From Prevotella sp. UBA7764 (GTDB lineage: Bacteria; Bacteroidota; Bacteroidia; Bacteroidales; Bacteroidaceae): a stretch of DNA of 38,803 bases. The translations under genes were made by a program, and so were the position numbers. The number at the start of each line of letters is the position of its first letter. Position 1 is the stretch's first letter. This document shows positions 7,315 through 14,986 of the stretch, piece after piece. Location of the stretch: contig DLDU01000001.1 of the NCBI GenBank assembly GCA_002481295.1, forward strand, positions 1 through 38,803. The letters run 5' to 3'. The notes under the pieces are model-generated. The model did no database searches and was not told where the DNA came from. It saw only the letters and a program-made list of their open reading frames with translations.

Positions 7315-8673
7315 TTAGTGCAAGAGATATTCTACTATCAGCGTACTGTTGTAGGCTAAGAGATAAACCGTGAGCAGCATGGTCGTGTTCTTCGCTGTTT
7401 GTAGCCATTTGCCATTGAGATCTGTGTAGAGGCAGGCGATTGCCACGGGAATGAAAAACATCCAGTGAGCACCGTTGATGTACACCTCGTTGCAGCCGAA
7501 GCCCAAGACGATGTGTATCAGCAGATCCACAGCCCACCACGACAACAACATTTGTATGATGCGGCGCTTGCGTCCCACTACGATGCCGGCGAAGAAAAGA
7601 ATGGCGACCAGCGCATTGATCACATAGTTAAACCATGAGCGGTAGTGTACCACAGCAGGTCGACCGAGGTAGATGTCGCCGAGGAGATAGTCACGGTGCA
7701 ACTGTATGGACTCTCCGAAGAGCCCCTCTACGATGCCATAAGTGCGGTGGGCCGACACACTGATGTATTTCAGGAAAGGCTTGTTGCTGAGTTGTTCACC
7801 TGAAATCTTCTTGTTTAGAATCTTGTTGATGGAATCTTTTTTCGCCAGAGTAGGGTCTTTTGCTCTTGTCTTTGCCACGATGATGGCCGATTTCTGCGCG
7901 CGCGGCAGAGCCAGCTCATAGTATTGTGCGGTGGCTCCGGCCATAAGCAGAAGCGTAGGCAGACAGAAAGCCAATACGATGTTTTTCCATTGAAAGGTCT
8001 TCTTCCCGTCGACGAAGAGTCCGCCGAGCAGCGTCTTCACGCCGTTAGTGAGCGTCACGCCAGTGGTGAGCAAATAGAGAATGGCACCTTTCCACCAGGC
8101 TACGGGCTTGTTGTCACGCAGACATTTGCCGAAGACATAGAGCGTGAGCGTGAGCAGAAACGCCGACACGATGAAGTGATCAGGCGACATGGCTGCCGTG
8201 AGTACCGAGGCGAAGGAGAAGAACAGAGCCGTGAGCCATAGGCTGTCCTTTACCCCCAAGCCCATCACCTCCTTGAGTGTGCGGTAGGTAAACAGGGCCG
8301 TGTAGGTAGAGAGCACCGTGATCAGCACACCTATTATAATAGGAGCAGCGTTGAAATCAAAGGTCACCATGATCCAGTGGTTGAGCTGATACAGTGGCCA
8401 AAAGAAGAACGTGTAGATCGGATGGCGGTTGATCTCGTAGTAAGCTGTGTACTGCGTCAGCATCATGTAGGCGTAGGGATCGTAGCCGGAGAAGTGCAGC
8501 TGGTTGTTGTACAGCCACCAGGCTCCTACGTGACCATGGCGTGCCATGGTGAACCGTCCCCAATGAGCATAGACGAGCAAGGCGTTGAGTGCGCCGAAAA
8601 CGAGGACTGATACTAAGTCAAGCCATCGTTCGGGCTTATTGCGCAAGGCAAAGATATTAAAGGGATTCTTCAT
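7315..8673 (-). CDS. DUF6080-like multipass membrane protein, GT-C-like glycosyltransferase candidate
   Basis: A 452-aa membrane protein with about 10 hydrophobic segments and one soluble loop near residues 270-320. I recall such Prevotella proteins as DUF6080. Just after the first membrane helix (residues about 18-38) comes a periplasmic loop with SGYDPYAY (Asp65) and RHPIY (His84-Pro85), an arrangement like the first-loop acidic residue and HPP motif of GT-C enzymes that use polyprenyl-phosphate sugars. PDHF at 164-167 and HYRSWFNYVINA near 340 are shared with the paralog at 15838-17253. It is transcribed alone, opposite its neighbours. A transfer role is inferred; a Wzy-like polymerase role is the main alternative. 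Confidence 0.7.
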   Translation of the reverse strand: MKNPFNIFALRNKPERWLDLVSVLVFGALNALLVYAHWGRFTMARHGHVGAWWLYNNQLHFSGYDPYAYMMLTQYTAYYEINRHPIYTFFFWPLYQLNHWIMVTFDFNAAPIIIGVLITVLSTYTALFTYRTLKEVMGLGVKDSLWLTALFFSFASVLTAAMSPDHFIVSAFLLTLTLYVFGKCLRDNKPVAWWKGAILYLLTTGVTLTNGVKTLLGGLFVDGKKTFQWKNIVLAFCLPTLLLMAGATAQYYELALPRAQKSAIIVAKTRAKDPTLAKKDSINKILNKKISGEQLSNKPFLKYISVSAHRTYGIVEGLFGESIQLHRDYLLGDIYLGRPAVVHYRSWFNYVINALVAILFFAGIVVGRKRRIIQMLLSWWAVDLLIHIVLGFGCNEVYINGAHWMFFIPVAIACLYTDLNGKWLQTAKNTTMLLTVYLLAYNSTLIVEYLLH

Positions 8674-8680
8674 AAAGGTG

Positions 8681-8688
8681 CAAAATTA
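8681..8688 (-). promoter_or_regulatory. -7 box for the DUF6080 gene at 8673
   Basis: TAATTTTG on the minus strand, 8 bp before the start codon. No TTG at the ideal distance; the nearest TTTGG lies about 16 bp upstream. The match is partial. Confidence 0.35.
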
Positions 8689-8733
8689 CAAAAACTTTTC
8701 GTTCCAAAGGCGACGTAAGTCGAAATAATGTCG

Positions 8734-8741
8734 TATTTTTG
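8734..8741 (+). promoter_or_regulatory. -7 box for the Galf-transferase-like gene
   Basis: TATTTTTG matches TAnnTTTG and lies 40 bp before the ATG at 8782. A -33 TTG at the right distance was not seen. Confidence 0.35.
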
Positions 8742-8781
8742 TACGCATAAACATATATCCAAGAATTAACTGTCACACACG

Positions 8782-9801
8782 ATGAGTAAGATTATCGTCA
8801 ACTATACGCTTTATTTAGGCACCATGGCCAACAAGGTGGCTTTGGGCAAGGCACGCCAAGACAACAATAAGACATTCGAGCGCTTGGGCTTTCCTGTGGA
8901 AGATCTCGTCTGCAAGAACTATAAGTTGCCGTTGCTTCCTAACCTGCAAGGGCTGTGGCTCCACGTGAAGATGCTGGTCCGGCGGGGCGGGCACAACGAG
9001 TTTTACTATCAGTATCCCACTTCGGCGCGCAACGGTTTCCCTATTGTGGCCCGTCTGCTCCATGCTTTTCGCAACCGCATCGTCCTCATCATCCACGATG
9101 TTCAGTCGCTGCGCTATCACCGCGATCCCAGTCAGGATATTGGCATTTTCAACTCTGCCGACCTCATCATCGCCCATACCGAGCCGATGCGACAGTGGTT
9201 GATCGACCACGGCGTGAAGACTCCCATCGTGTTGCTTCATATTTTCGACTACTATTCCGAGGATGATTTCTTGCCCGTCGACGACATTGTTGCCAGACAC
9301 AACGAGGTCGTCTTTGCTGGAAATCTTCGGAAGTCGGAGTTCCTTCCCGCCTTGTGCCGTCATCCTTTCAGTGGTTTGACGTTCAATCTCTATGGCTTGA
9401 AGGGCGACATCGACTTTTCGTCCTATCCACATATTAAATATTGTGGCGTGTTCCAAGGCGACCACACGGGCACCATCCATGGTGGTTGGGGACTCGTATG
9501 GGACGGCGACAGCATCACCACATGCGATGGCGTTCTCGGCGACTATCTGCGCTATAACCTCCCTCACAAGCTTTCACTGTATATCGCTGCCGGACTGCCC
9601 GTTATCGTGTGGAGCCAGTCCGCAGTGGCCGACTGGGTGAAGGAAAATCACTTGGGCCTTGTCGTTGACAGTCTCGAAGAGTTGCCAGAGCGCATCGCCG
9701 CCGTCTCTGAGGCTGAGCACCGCGACTACATTGCCCATTGCCGCGAGATGGGCAACAGACTTCGCAATGGCGAGATGCTCAAAGCCCGGCTGAACGACTG
9801 A
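8782..9801 (+). CDS. Glycosyltransferase, probable galactofuranosyltransferase (WbbI/Glf-partner type)
   Basis: A 339-aa GT-B-type enzyme. Motifs: IHDVQSLRYH (around 110), FNSADLIIAHTEPM (around 128), the turn VVFAGNLRKSEFL, and a C-terminal donor-site stretch with GWGLVWDGDSITTC, NLPHKLSLYIAAGLPVIVW and AVADWVKENHLG. This donor region is the hallmark of beta-1,6-galactofuranosyltransferases related to E. coli WbbI. The presence of glf in the same locus makes UDP-Galf the likely donor. Acceptor and linkage cannot be read from the sequence. Cytoplasmic, membrane-associated. Confidence 0.8.
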   Translation: MSKIIVNYTLYLGTMANKVALGKARQDNNKTFERLGFPVEDLVCKNYKLPLLPNLQGLWLHVKMLVRRGGHNEFYYQYPTSARNGFPIVARLLHAFRNRIVLIIHDVQSLRYHRDPSQDIGIFNSADLIIAHTEPMRQWLIDHGVKTPIVLLHIFDYYSEDDFLPVDDIVARHNEVVFAGNLRKSEFLPALCRHPFSGLTFNLYGLKGDIDFSSYPHIKYCGVFQGDHTGTIHGGWGLVWDGDSITTCDGVLGDYLRYNLPHKLSLYIAAGLPVIVWSQSAVADWVKENHLGLVVDSLEELPERIAAVSEAEHRDYIAHCREMGNRLRNGEMLKARLND

Positions 9802-9814
9802 CTTTTGTAGTCTG

Positions 9815-10735
9815 CTATTTTTCTTCTCCCGTCTCTTTTCTTGCGTCGTCGATCAGTGTCATGAGCAGGTCGCTCTCGCCGGTGACGACCTTACGGCAAA
9901 ACATCTTTCCCGACTTGGTGATGCGGTCGAAGTCAAACTCATCGAGGATTTTGATGTTGGTGCTGTAGTCGATGAAGGTCAGTGGCGTCAGTGCAGTCAG
10001 GCTTTTGTAGCGTCCTTGTGCCAGCATACAGCGGTCAGCGTATTTCGGCGAGTTGAAGGCTACGGTCTGCACAAAGGTCTCAGCTGGGCAGAAACTTGTT
10101 TTGAAGTATCCCACCAAATGCTCATTGTTGTCCCACTGGTTGAGCACGTCGTGTGCCAGGTCGGGTGTGATAGCCCACCAGGCGGCTCCTTTGTAGAGCG
10201 TATACTCCTTATCGGGGCAGTGGATGGTCAGTGTTTTGCGCACACCGAGCATCGCCACGGCCTCGCGCAGTCCGTTGCGTGCTTTGCTGAGCAGCGTGCC
10301 GTTGGCCCACGGCTTATCGGTGAAGAAGCGCAGCTTGGCATATTGTTGCGATAGCTTCCCTTGGTGGAGCATGGAGATGCCTTGCAGGAAGATCTTGCCA
10401 TTGGCCTTGTCGAAGAACTCCATGATCCTGCTGTTGCTCCACACGGGGTAGTCCATGCCGCTGAGCGTAACGAGATAGTCGAAGGAGCCGGCGGCGAGGG
10501 CAGCGCGCACCAGTTCCATCTGATACTCCACCTCATTGATACTTCCCCAGCAGACATTGACGCGGTGCTCGATGAAGTGAACGTTGGGTTGGTCGATGCG
10601 CTCGGTAAACGGGCGGATATCGCTTTTGGCGTCGATGTGAATAAAGAACTCCGAGCCGTCGGGCAGACTGTCGACAAGCCGCTTCAAGTGGACAGGGTCT
10701 TTATGTGCGGAGATAAGAAATGCGAGTTTTGCCAT
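9815..10735 (-). CDS. GT14 family glycosyltransferase (core-2/I-branching type)
   Basis: A 306-aa protein that opens MAKLAFLISAHKDPVHLKRL and carries FIHIDAKSD, CWGSINEVEYQMELVRAAL and YLVTLSGMDYPV, the recognisable pattern of beta-1,6-N-acetylglucosaminyltransferase-like (GT14) bacterial enzymes. The later GAAWWAITPDLAHDVL and CPAETFVQTV segments also fit. It probably adds a HexNAc or a pentose (bacterial GT14 relatives vary) to the surface glycan. It is the last gene of a minus-strand trio with the GT at 10777 and the acetyltransferase at 11814, and ends 13 bp from the convergent Galf-transferase-like gene. Confidence 0.85.
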   Translation of the reverse strand: MAKLAFLISAHKDPVHLKRLVDSLPDGSEFFIHIDAKSDIRPFTERIDQPNVHFIEHRVNVCWGSINEVEYQMELVRAALAAGSFDYLVTLSGMDYPVWSNSRIMEFFDKANGKIFLQGISMLHQGKLSQQYAKLRFFTDKPWANGTLLSKARNGLREAVAMLGVRKTLTIHCPDKEYTLYKGAAWWAITPDLAHDVLNQWDNNEHLVGYFKTSFCPAETFVQTVAFNSPKYADRCMLAQGRYKSLTALTPLTFIDYSTNIKILDEFDFDRITKSGKMFCRKVVTGESDLLMTLIDDARKETGEEK

Positions 10736-10776
10736 ATTATGATAATCGTTTGTTTATTGATCGTTATTCGTTTCGT

Positions 10777-11781
10777 CTACCGTCCGATGATCTTATGCAA
10801 TCGGTTGGTAATCGCTTTGCCGATGACGCGGAAGTTGCCATAGCGCAGGTTGAGGAAGAGCTCTTCCAACGACCGTCCCAGTTTTATCCAAGGATGTCCC
10901 CAAGCACTGCGGCGGTAGAACCGCTCCTTATATGCCACGTTGTCGATGACATATCGCGGATGTTTCAGTGGAAATTGGAGCTCAAAGCGTTTCATGGTGA
11001 AGATCTTGCGCAGTCCGCGTGGTGTCGTTTTCTCGCTGGCAGAATAGTGCGTGGAGTCGGCGGTGAGGCCGATGTTGTTGATGAGATTGCGCTTCGGCAT
11101 GATGGCGAGTCCGTTGTTGAGCATCATGCTTGCCCAGAATATGGTCTCATAGTAGGGGATTCCTGATGCTTTGTGCTTGCGTGTCAGGTCCATCATAGAC
11201 TTTCTGTATTTGCGCTGTCTGATGATGTCGTTCAGCAGCTTCACGGCATTGGGGTCATCGAGAAACGAGTATGTTCCGTCCCAAGTGTCAATGACCCTGC
11301 GCCACGAGGCCCATCCCCAGATGGAGAACGTGGAGGTGAAGAAATAGTCGTCGGGTACGTCGGCCGACACTTCGTCCTCGTTGAATCCAGAGATCAGCCA
11401 GACTCGGTTGTCATGTTCGTAGCGGTCGAGCATCTCCTTGCAGAAGGGGAAAAACGACTGCGAGGGCACATCGTCGTCCTCGAGCACGATGCACTTGTCC
11501 ACCATCGAGAACGCCCAACGCTGTGAAAGGTATTCCGAAGGGTCACAGCCTTGGTTTTTCTCGCAGTAGTGGCGCTGCACGTCGCATTCCCAGTCGATGT
11601 TTTCAGCTATCTTGCGGCAGGCCATGATGCCCGGCATGTCGCGCTCGCCTCGTGGGCCATCCTGGTAGAGAAAGAGATGGCTGGGGCGTGCCTGGCGCAC
11701 CTGCTCAAACACTTGTTGAAATTTATCGGGGCGGTTGAAGAAGAGCATCAGCACCGCCACATCGGTTTTATAAGCTTGCAT
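10777..11781 (-). CDS. Glycosyltransferase, GT-A fold (HlpA-like)
   Basis: A 334-aa protein. VAVLMLFFNRPDKFQQVFEQVR at the start, LFLYQDGPRG near residue 37 and VLEDDDVPSQSFFPF (acidic DxD-like metal site, near residue 95) mark a GT-A nucleotide-sugar transferase. Genes of this type are often labelled 'hemolytic protein HlpA-like' with no proven link to haemolysis. The IWGWASWRRVIDTWD motif in the centre is typical of that group. Donor and acceptor are unknown. It lies 41 bp before the GT14 gene and 32 bp after the acetyltransferase, in one operon. Confidence 0.8.
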   Translation of the reverse strand: MQAYKTDVAVLMLFFNRPDKFQQVFEQVRQARPSHLFLYQDGPRGERDMPGIMACRKIAENIDWECDVQRHYCEKNQGCDPSEYLSQRWAFSMVDKCIVLEDDDVPSQSFFPFCKEMLDRYEHDNRVWLISGFNEDEVSADVPDDYFFTSTFSIWGWASWRRVIDTWDGTYSFLDDPNAVKLLNDIIRQRKYRKSMMDLTRKHKASGIPYYETIFWASMMLNNGLAIMPKRNLINNIGLTADSTHYSASEKTTPRGLRKIFTMKRFELQFPLKHPRYVIDNVAYKERFYRRSAWGHPWIKLGRSLEELFLNLRYGNFRVIGKAITNRLHKIIGR

Positions 11782-11813
11782 AGAGGATGATGGTTGTATT
11801 GTGGTCAGTCAGG

Positions 11814-12416
11814 TTATCTGTTGTTTTCACCGTCCAACCGCCGGATGATCTTGTAGGGATTCCCGGCGATGACGACATTGCTGGGCACGTCTTTGACGAT
11901 GACTGTGTTTACGCCGATGGTCACGTTGTCGCCGATGGTCACGTCGCCAATGATTTTCGTACCGGCCGCGATAAAGACGTTGTTGCCGATCGTGGCGCTT
12001 TTTCCTTCCTCAGGCGTCTTGTGGCCGATGAGTACTCCCGGATAGAGCGTGCAGTTCTCGCCGATATGTGTTTTCGGATTTATGACAATGGATCCCCAGT
12101 GCCATATCGTCAAACCCTTGCCACAGGTGTTAGGGGGAATCTGGAAGCCGGTTTTGTAGCTCAGCCGCCGCAATCGCCAAGCCCAATAGACATGGCCGAT
12201 GAGGTACCAGCCACGTTGTGGCGCATTCTTGTAGTATTCCAGATGACGGAGCGCCACGATATACTGCCAGATGCAGTGCTGGTCTGACATGGGGTTGGTG
12301 GCGATGCGCTCTTTCCATCGGCTGAGCAGATGCAGCTGTTTCTGATAGTTTTTTGAGTCAGCTCTGAGAAACGCTTTGAGCATAGCTCGGGAATTTATCT
12401 TGTCGGTTGCGGCCAT
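11814..12416 (-). CDS. Hexapeptide-repeat O-acetyltransferase (serine acetyltransferase-like)
   Basis: A 200-aa left-handed beta-helix acyltransferase. The C-terminal half shows hexapeptide repeats (IHWG-type start, then IGENCTLYPGVLIGHK, ATIGNNVFIAAGTKIIGDVTIGDNVTIGVNTVIVKDVP, IAGNPYKII), ending like CysE or NeuD-type sugar O-acetyltransferases. The N-terminal part is shorter than that of true CysE. Its place at the head of a glycosyltransferase operon argues for acetylating a sugar rather than serine (inference). Cytoplasmic, acetyl-CoA dependent, probably trimeric. Confidence 0.85.
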   Translation of the reverse strand: MAATDKINSRAMLKAFLRADSKNYQKQLHLLSRWKERIATNPMSDQHCIWQYIVALRHLEYYKNAPQRGWYLIGHVYWAWRLRRLSYKTGFQIPPNTCGKGLTIWHWGSIVINPKTHIGENCTLYPGVLIGHKTPEEGKSATIGNNVFIAAGTKIIGDVTIGDNVTIGVNTVIVKDVPSNVVIAGNPYKIIRRLDGENNR

Positions 12417-12451
12417 GTTTCTTCTTTTCGCTTGTAGTAATGTATGTATTG

Positions 12452-12459
12452 CAAAGATA
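12452..12459 (-). promoter_or_regulatory. -7 box for the acetyltransferase-GT operon
   Basis: TATCTTTG on the minus strand, 35 bp before the start at 12416. A -33 TTG at 20 bp is not evident. Confidence 0.4.
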
Positions 12460-12502
12460 CATTTTCTTTTTCAATATCCTTTGCTTTTTCCCATAATTTA
12501 TT

Positions 12503-12635
12503 TTCATTCCATTTTATTTGGGCTTTCCACTCGTTTGCAGTACCTTTAAATAAGATACGCTGCACTCGGGAAATCCAAATAAAATTCCATTTCATTCCAT
12601 TTTATTTGGGCTTTCCACTCGTTTGCAGTACCTTT
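12503..12635 (+). repeat. 45-bp perfect direct repeat carrying a promoter
   Basis: Copies at 12503-12547 and 12591-12635 are identical over 45 bp (88-bp period). An imperfect inverted copy of the TTTTATTTGG..TTTCC core lies between them at 12569-12589. Each copy carries TTTG, a 20-bp spacer and TACCTTT. Copy 2 continues with G to complete TACCTTTG, while copy 1 continues with A. Confidence 0.9.
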
Positions 12636-12636
12636 G
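12605..12636 (+). promoter_or_regulatory. Promoter of the licD gene
   Basis: TTTG at 12605-12608, 20-bp spacer, TACCTTTG at 12629-12636, an exact Bacteroidetes promoter. The ATG at 12654 follows 18 bp after the -7 box, which rules out the longer upstream reading frame that begins before the promoter. Confidence 0.8.
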
Positions 12637-12653
12637 TAATCAAAAAGGAAGAC

Positions 12654-13478
12654 ATGGACTACAAAGAGCAACTCTATAAGTATAACCAGCCCAATCTGCG
12701 GGCCTGCCAGCTGAAACAGCTGGAGATTCTCAAAGACATCGACAAGGCTTGCAAGAAAATGGGCATCAGCTATTGGCTCGATGGCGGTACGCTGTTGGGT
12801 GCCGTGCGCCACGGTGGATTTATCCCATGGGACGACGACATCGACATCGCCATGGACGTGAAGGATCTCCGCCGCTTTGTCAAGGAGGGACAGGCCTATC
12901 TGCCTCAGAACCTGATGATACAGTCGAGGGAAACCAATCCGCAGGTGAGGGCGCAAAACGTGAAGGTGCGTGACCTCAACTCGCTCTATATCGAGAAAGT
13001 CGACAACTTCATCGACGACTATGAGAAGGGCATCTATGTCGACATCTTCCCCTTCGACCGCCATCCCAATGCACCGAAAGCGTGGATCAAACGGTTGAGT
13101 ATCGGCATCACGAAGAGCATGGCGATTCTCAACCACTCCCATCGCTACTCGCTGCGCGCCGTGGCTGAGTTTTTCTGGTTCGGAGGCAAGAAGTTGCTCT
13201 ATACGGCTCTGTGGCGTGTGCTCATGCTGTGCTGCAAGTCAACACGCTACGCCGACATCCCGTCGATGAACGGCTATGGCATCACCCACGACCGCTCCAC
13301 TGTGTTTCCCTTGGGCAAGATACGCTTCGAGGACACGGAGTTCCCGGCACCAAACGACCCCGATCAGTATCTCAAGAACATCTACAAGGACTATATGACC
13401 ATCCCGCCCGTGGAGAAGCGCCACTTCCATGCGATCCTCATCATCCCCGATTTGAAGGTTCATGAGGGCGAGAAGTAA
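12654..13478 (+). CDS. LicD-family phosphotransferase
   Basis: A 274-aa protein of the LicD family, nucleotidyltransferase-fold enzymes that move phosphocholine, phosphoribitol or related groups from a CDP donor to a glycan. Residues 28-66 hold the signature DIDKACKKMGISYWLDGGTL and, further on, the acidic WDDDIDI metal site at 59-65. MDYKEQLYKYNQ is the preferred start because the promoter lies just upstream. A cytidylyltransferase/SDR pair lies convergently downstream (13955-15690), so a CDP-alditol donor is plausible. Cytoplasmic side of the inner membrane. Confidence 0.88.
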   Translation: MDYKEQLYKYNQPNLRACQLKQLEILKDIDKACKKMGISYWLDGGTLLGAVRHGGFIPWDDDIDIAMDVKDLRRFVKEGQAYLPQNLMIQSRETNPQVRAQNVKVRDLNSLYIEKVDNFIDDYEKGIYVDIFPFDRHPNAPKAWIKRLSIGITKSMAILNHSHRYSLRAVAEFFWFGGKKLLYTALWRVLMLCCKSTRYADIPSMNGYGITHDRSTVFPLGKIRFEDTEFPAPNDPDQYLKNIYKDYMTIPPVEKRHFHAILIIPDLKVHEGEK

Positions 13479-13954
13479 CTGACGGAAAAGAATAGATAAG
13501 ATTGGGAAAATACTCCTTTTGCTGATAAGAAAAGCCGACAAAAGTCTGTCAGCCTGGACTTTCGTTCTAGAGAGAAAAGCGAGGATAAAAAGAGATAAAA
13601 GAGAGTTGCTTCATCCAAAAAAGCGAGATGAAACGATCAAAAACCGATATTGTCGTCCTCAAAAAGGTTATTTTACTCGATGAAAAAGCCTTTCTGAGGT
13701 GATGAAAACGGTGGTTTGACCAAAAATTCTCTAGAGAATTTTTGGTCAAACCACCGTTTTTATAATGAGCAAAAAATCGTTTTTCTCTTAAATGGTTGTT
13801 GTTCAGAGAGTTGATAACATTGAGCAAAATTCGAAAAATCGACACCAAAGTACTGTTTGCTGGCAAAGAACGCATTCTCAGAGGCGAAAAATTGTCATAA
13901 AACAAAACAATTTCGTTCTTGTTTCCCCTCCGTCTTTGATAGTGTATAGTGTTT
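13479..13954. other. AT-rich non-coding gap between convergent genes
   Basis: 476 bp with no credible gene. It holds the 56-bp palindrome at 13705-13760 and scattered short motifs: GATGAAA at 13627, 13679 and 13701, and GAGCAAAA twice after the palindrome. A 112-aa minus-strand ORF crosses the region but reads through the palindrome and has no family features, so it was not called. Confidence 0.6.
13705..13760. repeat. Perfect 56-bp palindrome
   Basis: Left arm 13705-13732 and right arm 13733-13760 are exact reverse complements over 28 bp with no loop, centred on CTCTAGAG. The arms contain GGTGGTTTGACC / GGTCAAACCACC. On the plus strand the stem is followed by TATAATG after a T5 run, on the minus strand by CATC. 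It may act as a two-way terminator between licD and the SDR gene. Confidence 0.95.
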
Positions 13955-14986
13955 CTATCTTTCTTTCAGCGTCTCCAGTGAGTGGTTCAGTCCCGTGGAG
14001 ATGTCGAAGAGTGGCTTCCATCCCGTGTGCTCTATCTTTGAAGTGTCGAAGGTAGCGCGCGTCACGGGGGTGGTGTTGCCTTGGTCGGCAGTCGCGGGTA
14101 TGTCGAAGACCACTTTGCGCTTGGCCCACGCGGCCACCTGCTCAGCGAGCTGTCGGATGGTGATGTTGCCCTTGGCGTCGGCCACATTGTAGGCTTGTGC
14201 GCTCTCGCCGTGAAACAGCAAGTGGAGGAGGGCGTGGGCACTGTCTACGACATAGAGCCAGCTGCGGTATTGCTCGCCACGGCTTTTCAGCACGATGTCC
14301 TCACCACGGAGCACGTTACGGAAAAACTGAGCGAAGACACGGTTGTCCGACTCAGTGAAGCCTGGGCCATAGGTGTGGCACAGGCGGGCAATGGTCACCG
14401 GCGTGCCATACTCCGTGGCGTAGGCGATGCACAGCGTCTCGGCGGCCCGTTTCGACGAGGGATAGCAGGCGCGTGGCGTGGCGCAGTCGACATAGCCGCT
14501 GCTTGTCTCGGTGAAGGCGTGACCGTCGCCCTGACCATAGATCTCGCCCGACGAGACATAGACCATCTTGCGCAGACCGTGCTGGCGTCCATAGTCCAGC
14601 AGATGAGCCACGCCGTCGATATTGGCTTTGATAACCTCTACGGGCTGCTGCTTGAAGAAGTTTGGACTGGCGTTGCTGGCCGCGTCGATGATATAGTCGT
14701 ACGGCGTCTCACCCACGATAGGCTGTGTGACGTCTATCTCCACGAACGAAAAGCGCGGGTCATTGGCGTAGGCGGCAAAGCGCTTTTCGGCCCTTCGGCG
14801 GTTGCGGCCGGCAGCGAAGACCTGCAGATTGCGGTGAGGATCCGCCATGGCGATGTCTACCACACAGGCACCGACGAGTCCCGTGGCTCCCGCCACGAGC
14901 AGGGAGTGTCCTTGCAGCGCGTCGAGGTTGAGGCCTTGGACGTAGAGTTGCCTGATGTCTTCTTGGTAAGGTGTCATTTCAGCCAT
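13955..14986 (-). CDS. NAD-dependent epimerase/dehydratase (extended SDR)
   Basis: A 343-aa extended SDR. The Rossmann NAD motif VAGATGLVGACVVD lies at residues 31-44, the catalytic S...YxxxK is seen as VSSGEIYGQG and YPSSKRAAE, and RLCHTYGPG is typical of UDP-glucuronate decarboxylase/RmlB relatives. The start overlaps the upstream TarI/IspD-like gene by 13 bp, so the two are made together. Such a pair resembles two-domain Bcs1/Acs1 (cytidylyltransferase plus SDR) of Haemophilus, but this SDR is the extended type, so a simple reductase role is not assured. The substrate is unknown. Confidence 0.85.
   Translation of the reverse strand: MAEMTPYQEDIRQLYVQGLNLDALQGHSLLVAGATGLVGACVVDIAMADPHRNLQVFAAGRNRRRAEKRFAAYANDPRFSFVEIDVTQPIVGETPYDYIIDAASNASPNFFKQQPVEVIKANIDGVAHLLDYGRQHGLRKMVYVSSGEIYGQGDGHAFTETSSGYVDCATPRACYPSSKRAAETLCIAYATEYGTPVTIARLCHTYGPGFTESDNRVFAQFFRNVLRGEDIVLKSRGEQYRSWLYVVDSAHALLHLLFHGESAQAYNVADAKGNITIRQLAEQVAAWAKRKVVFDIPATADQGNTTPVTRATFDTSKIEHTGWKPLFDISTGLNHSLETLKER

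Noticed and set aside
12444..12653. Upstream extension of the licD frame
   Set aside because: It crosses the duplicated promoter and encodes low-complexity Phe/Ser-rich sequence. The true start lies 18 bp after the -7 box.
13567..13905. A 112-aa minus-strand ORF in the licD-SDR gap
   Set aside because: It runs through the perfect palindrome, has no family features and no promoter, and the region is AT-rich and repetitive. It is most likely chance coding.
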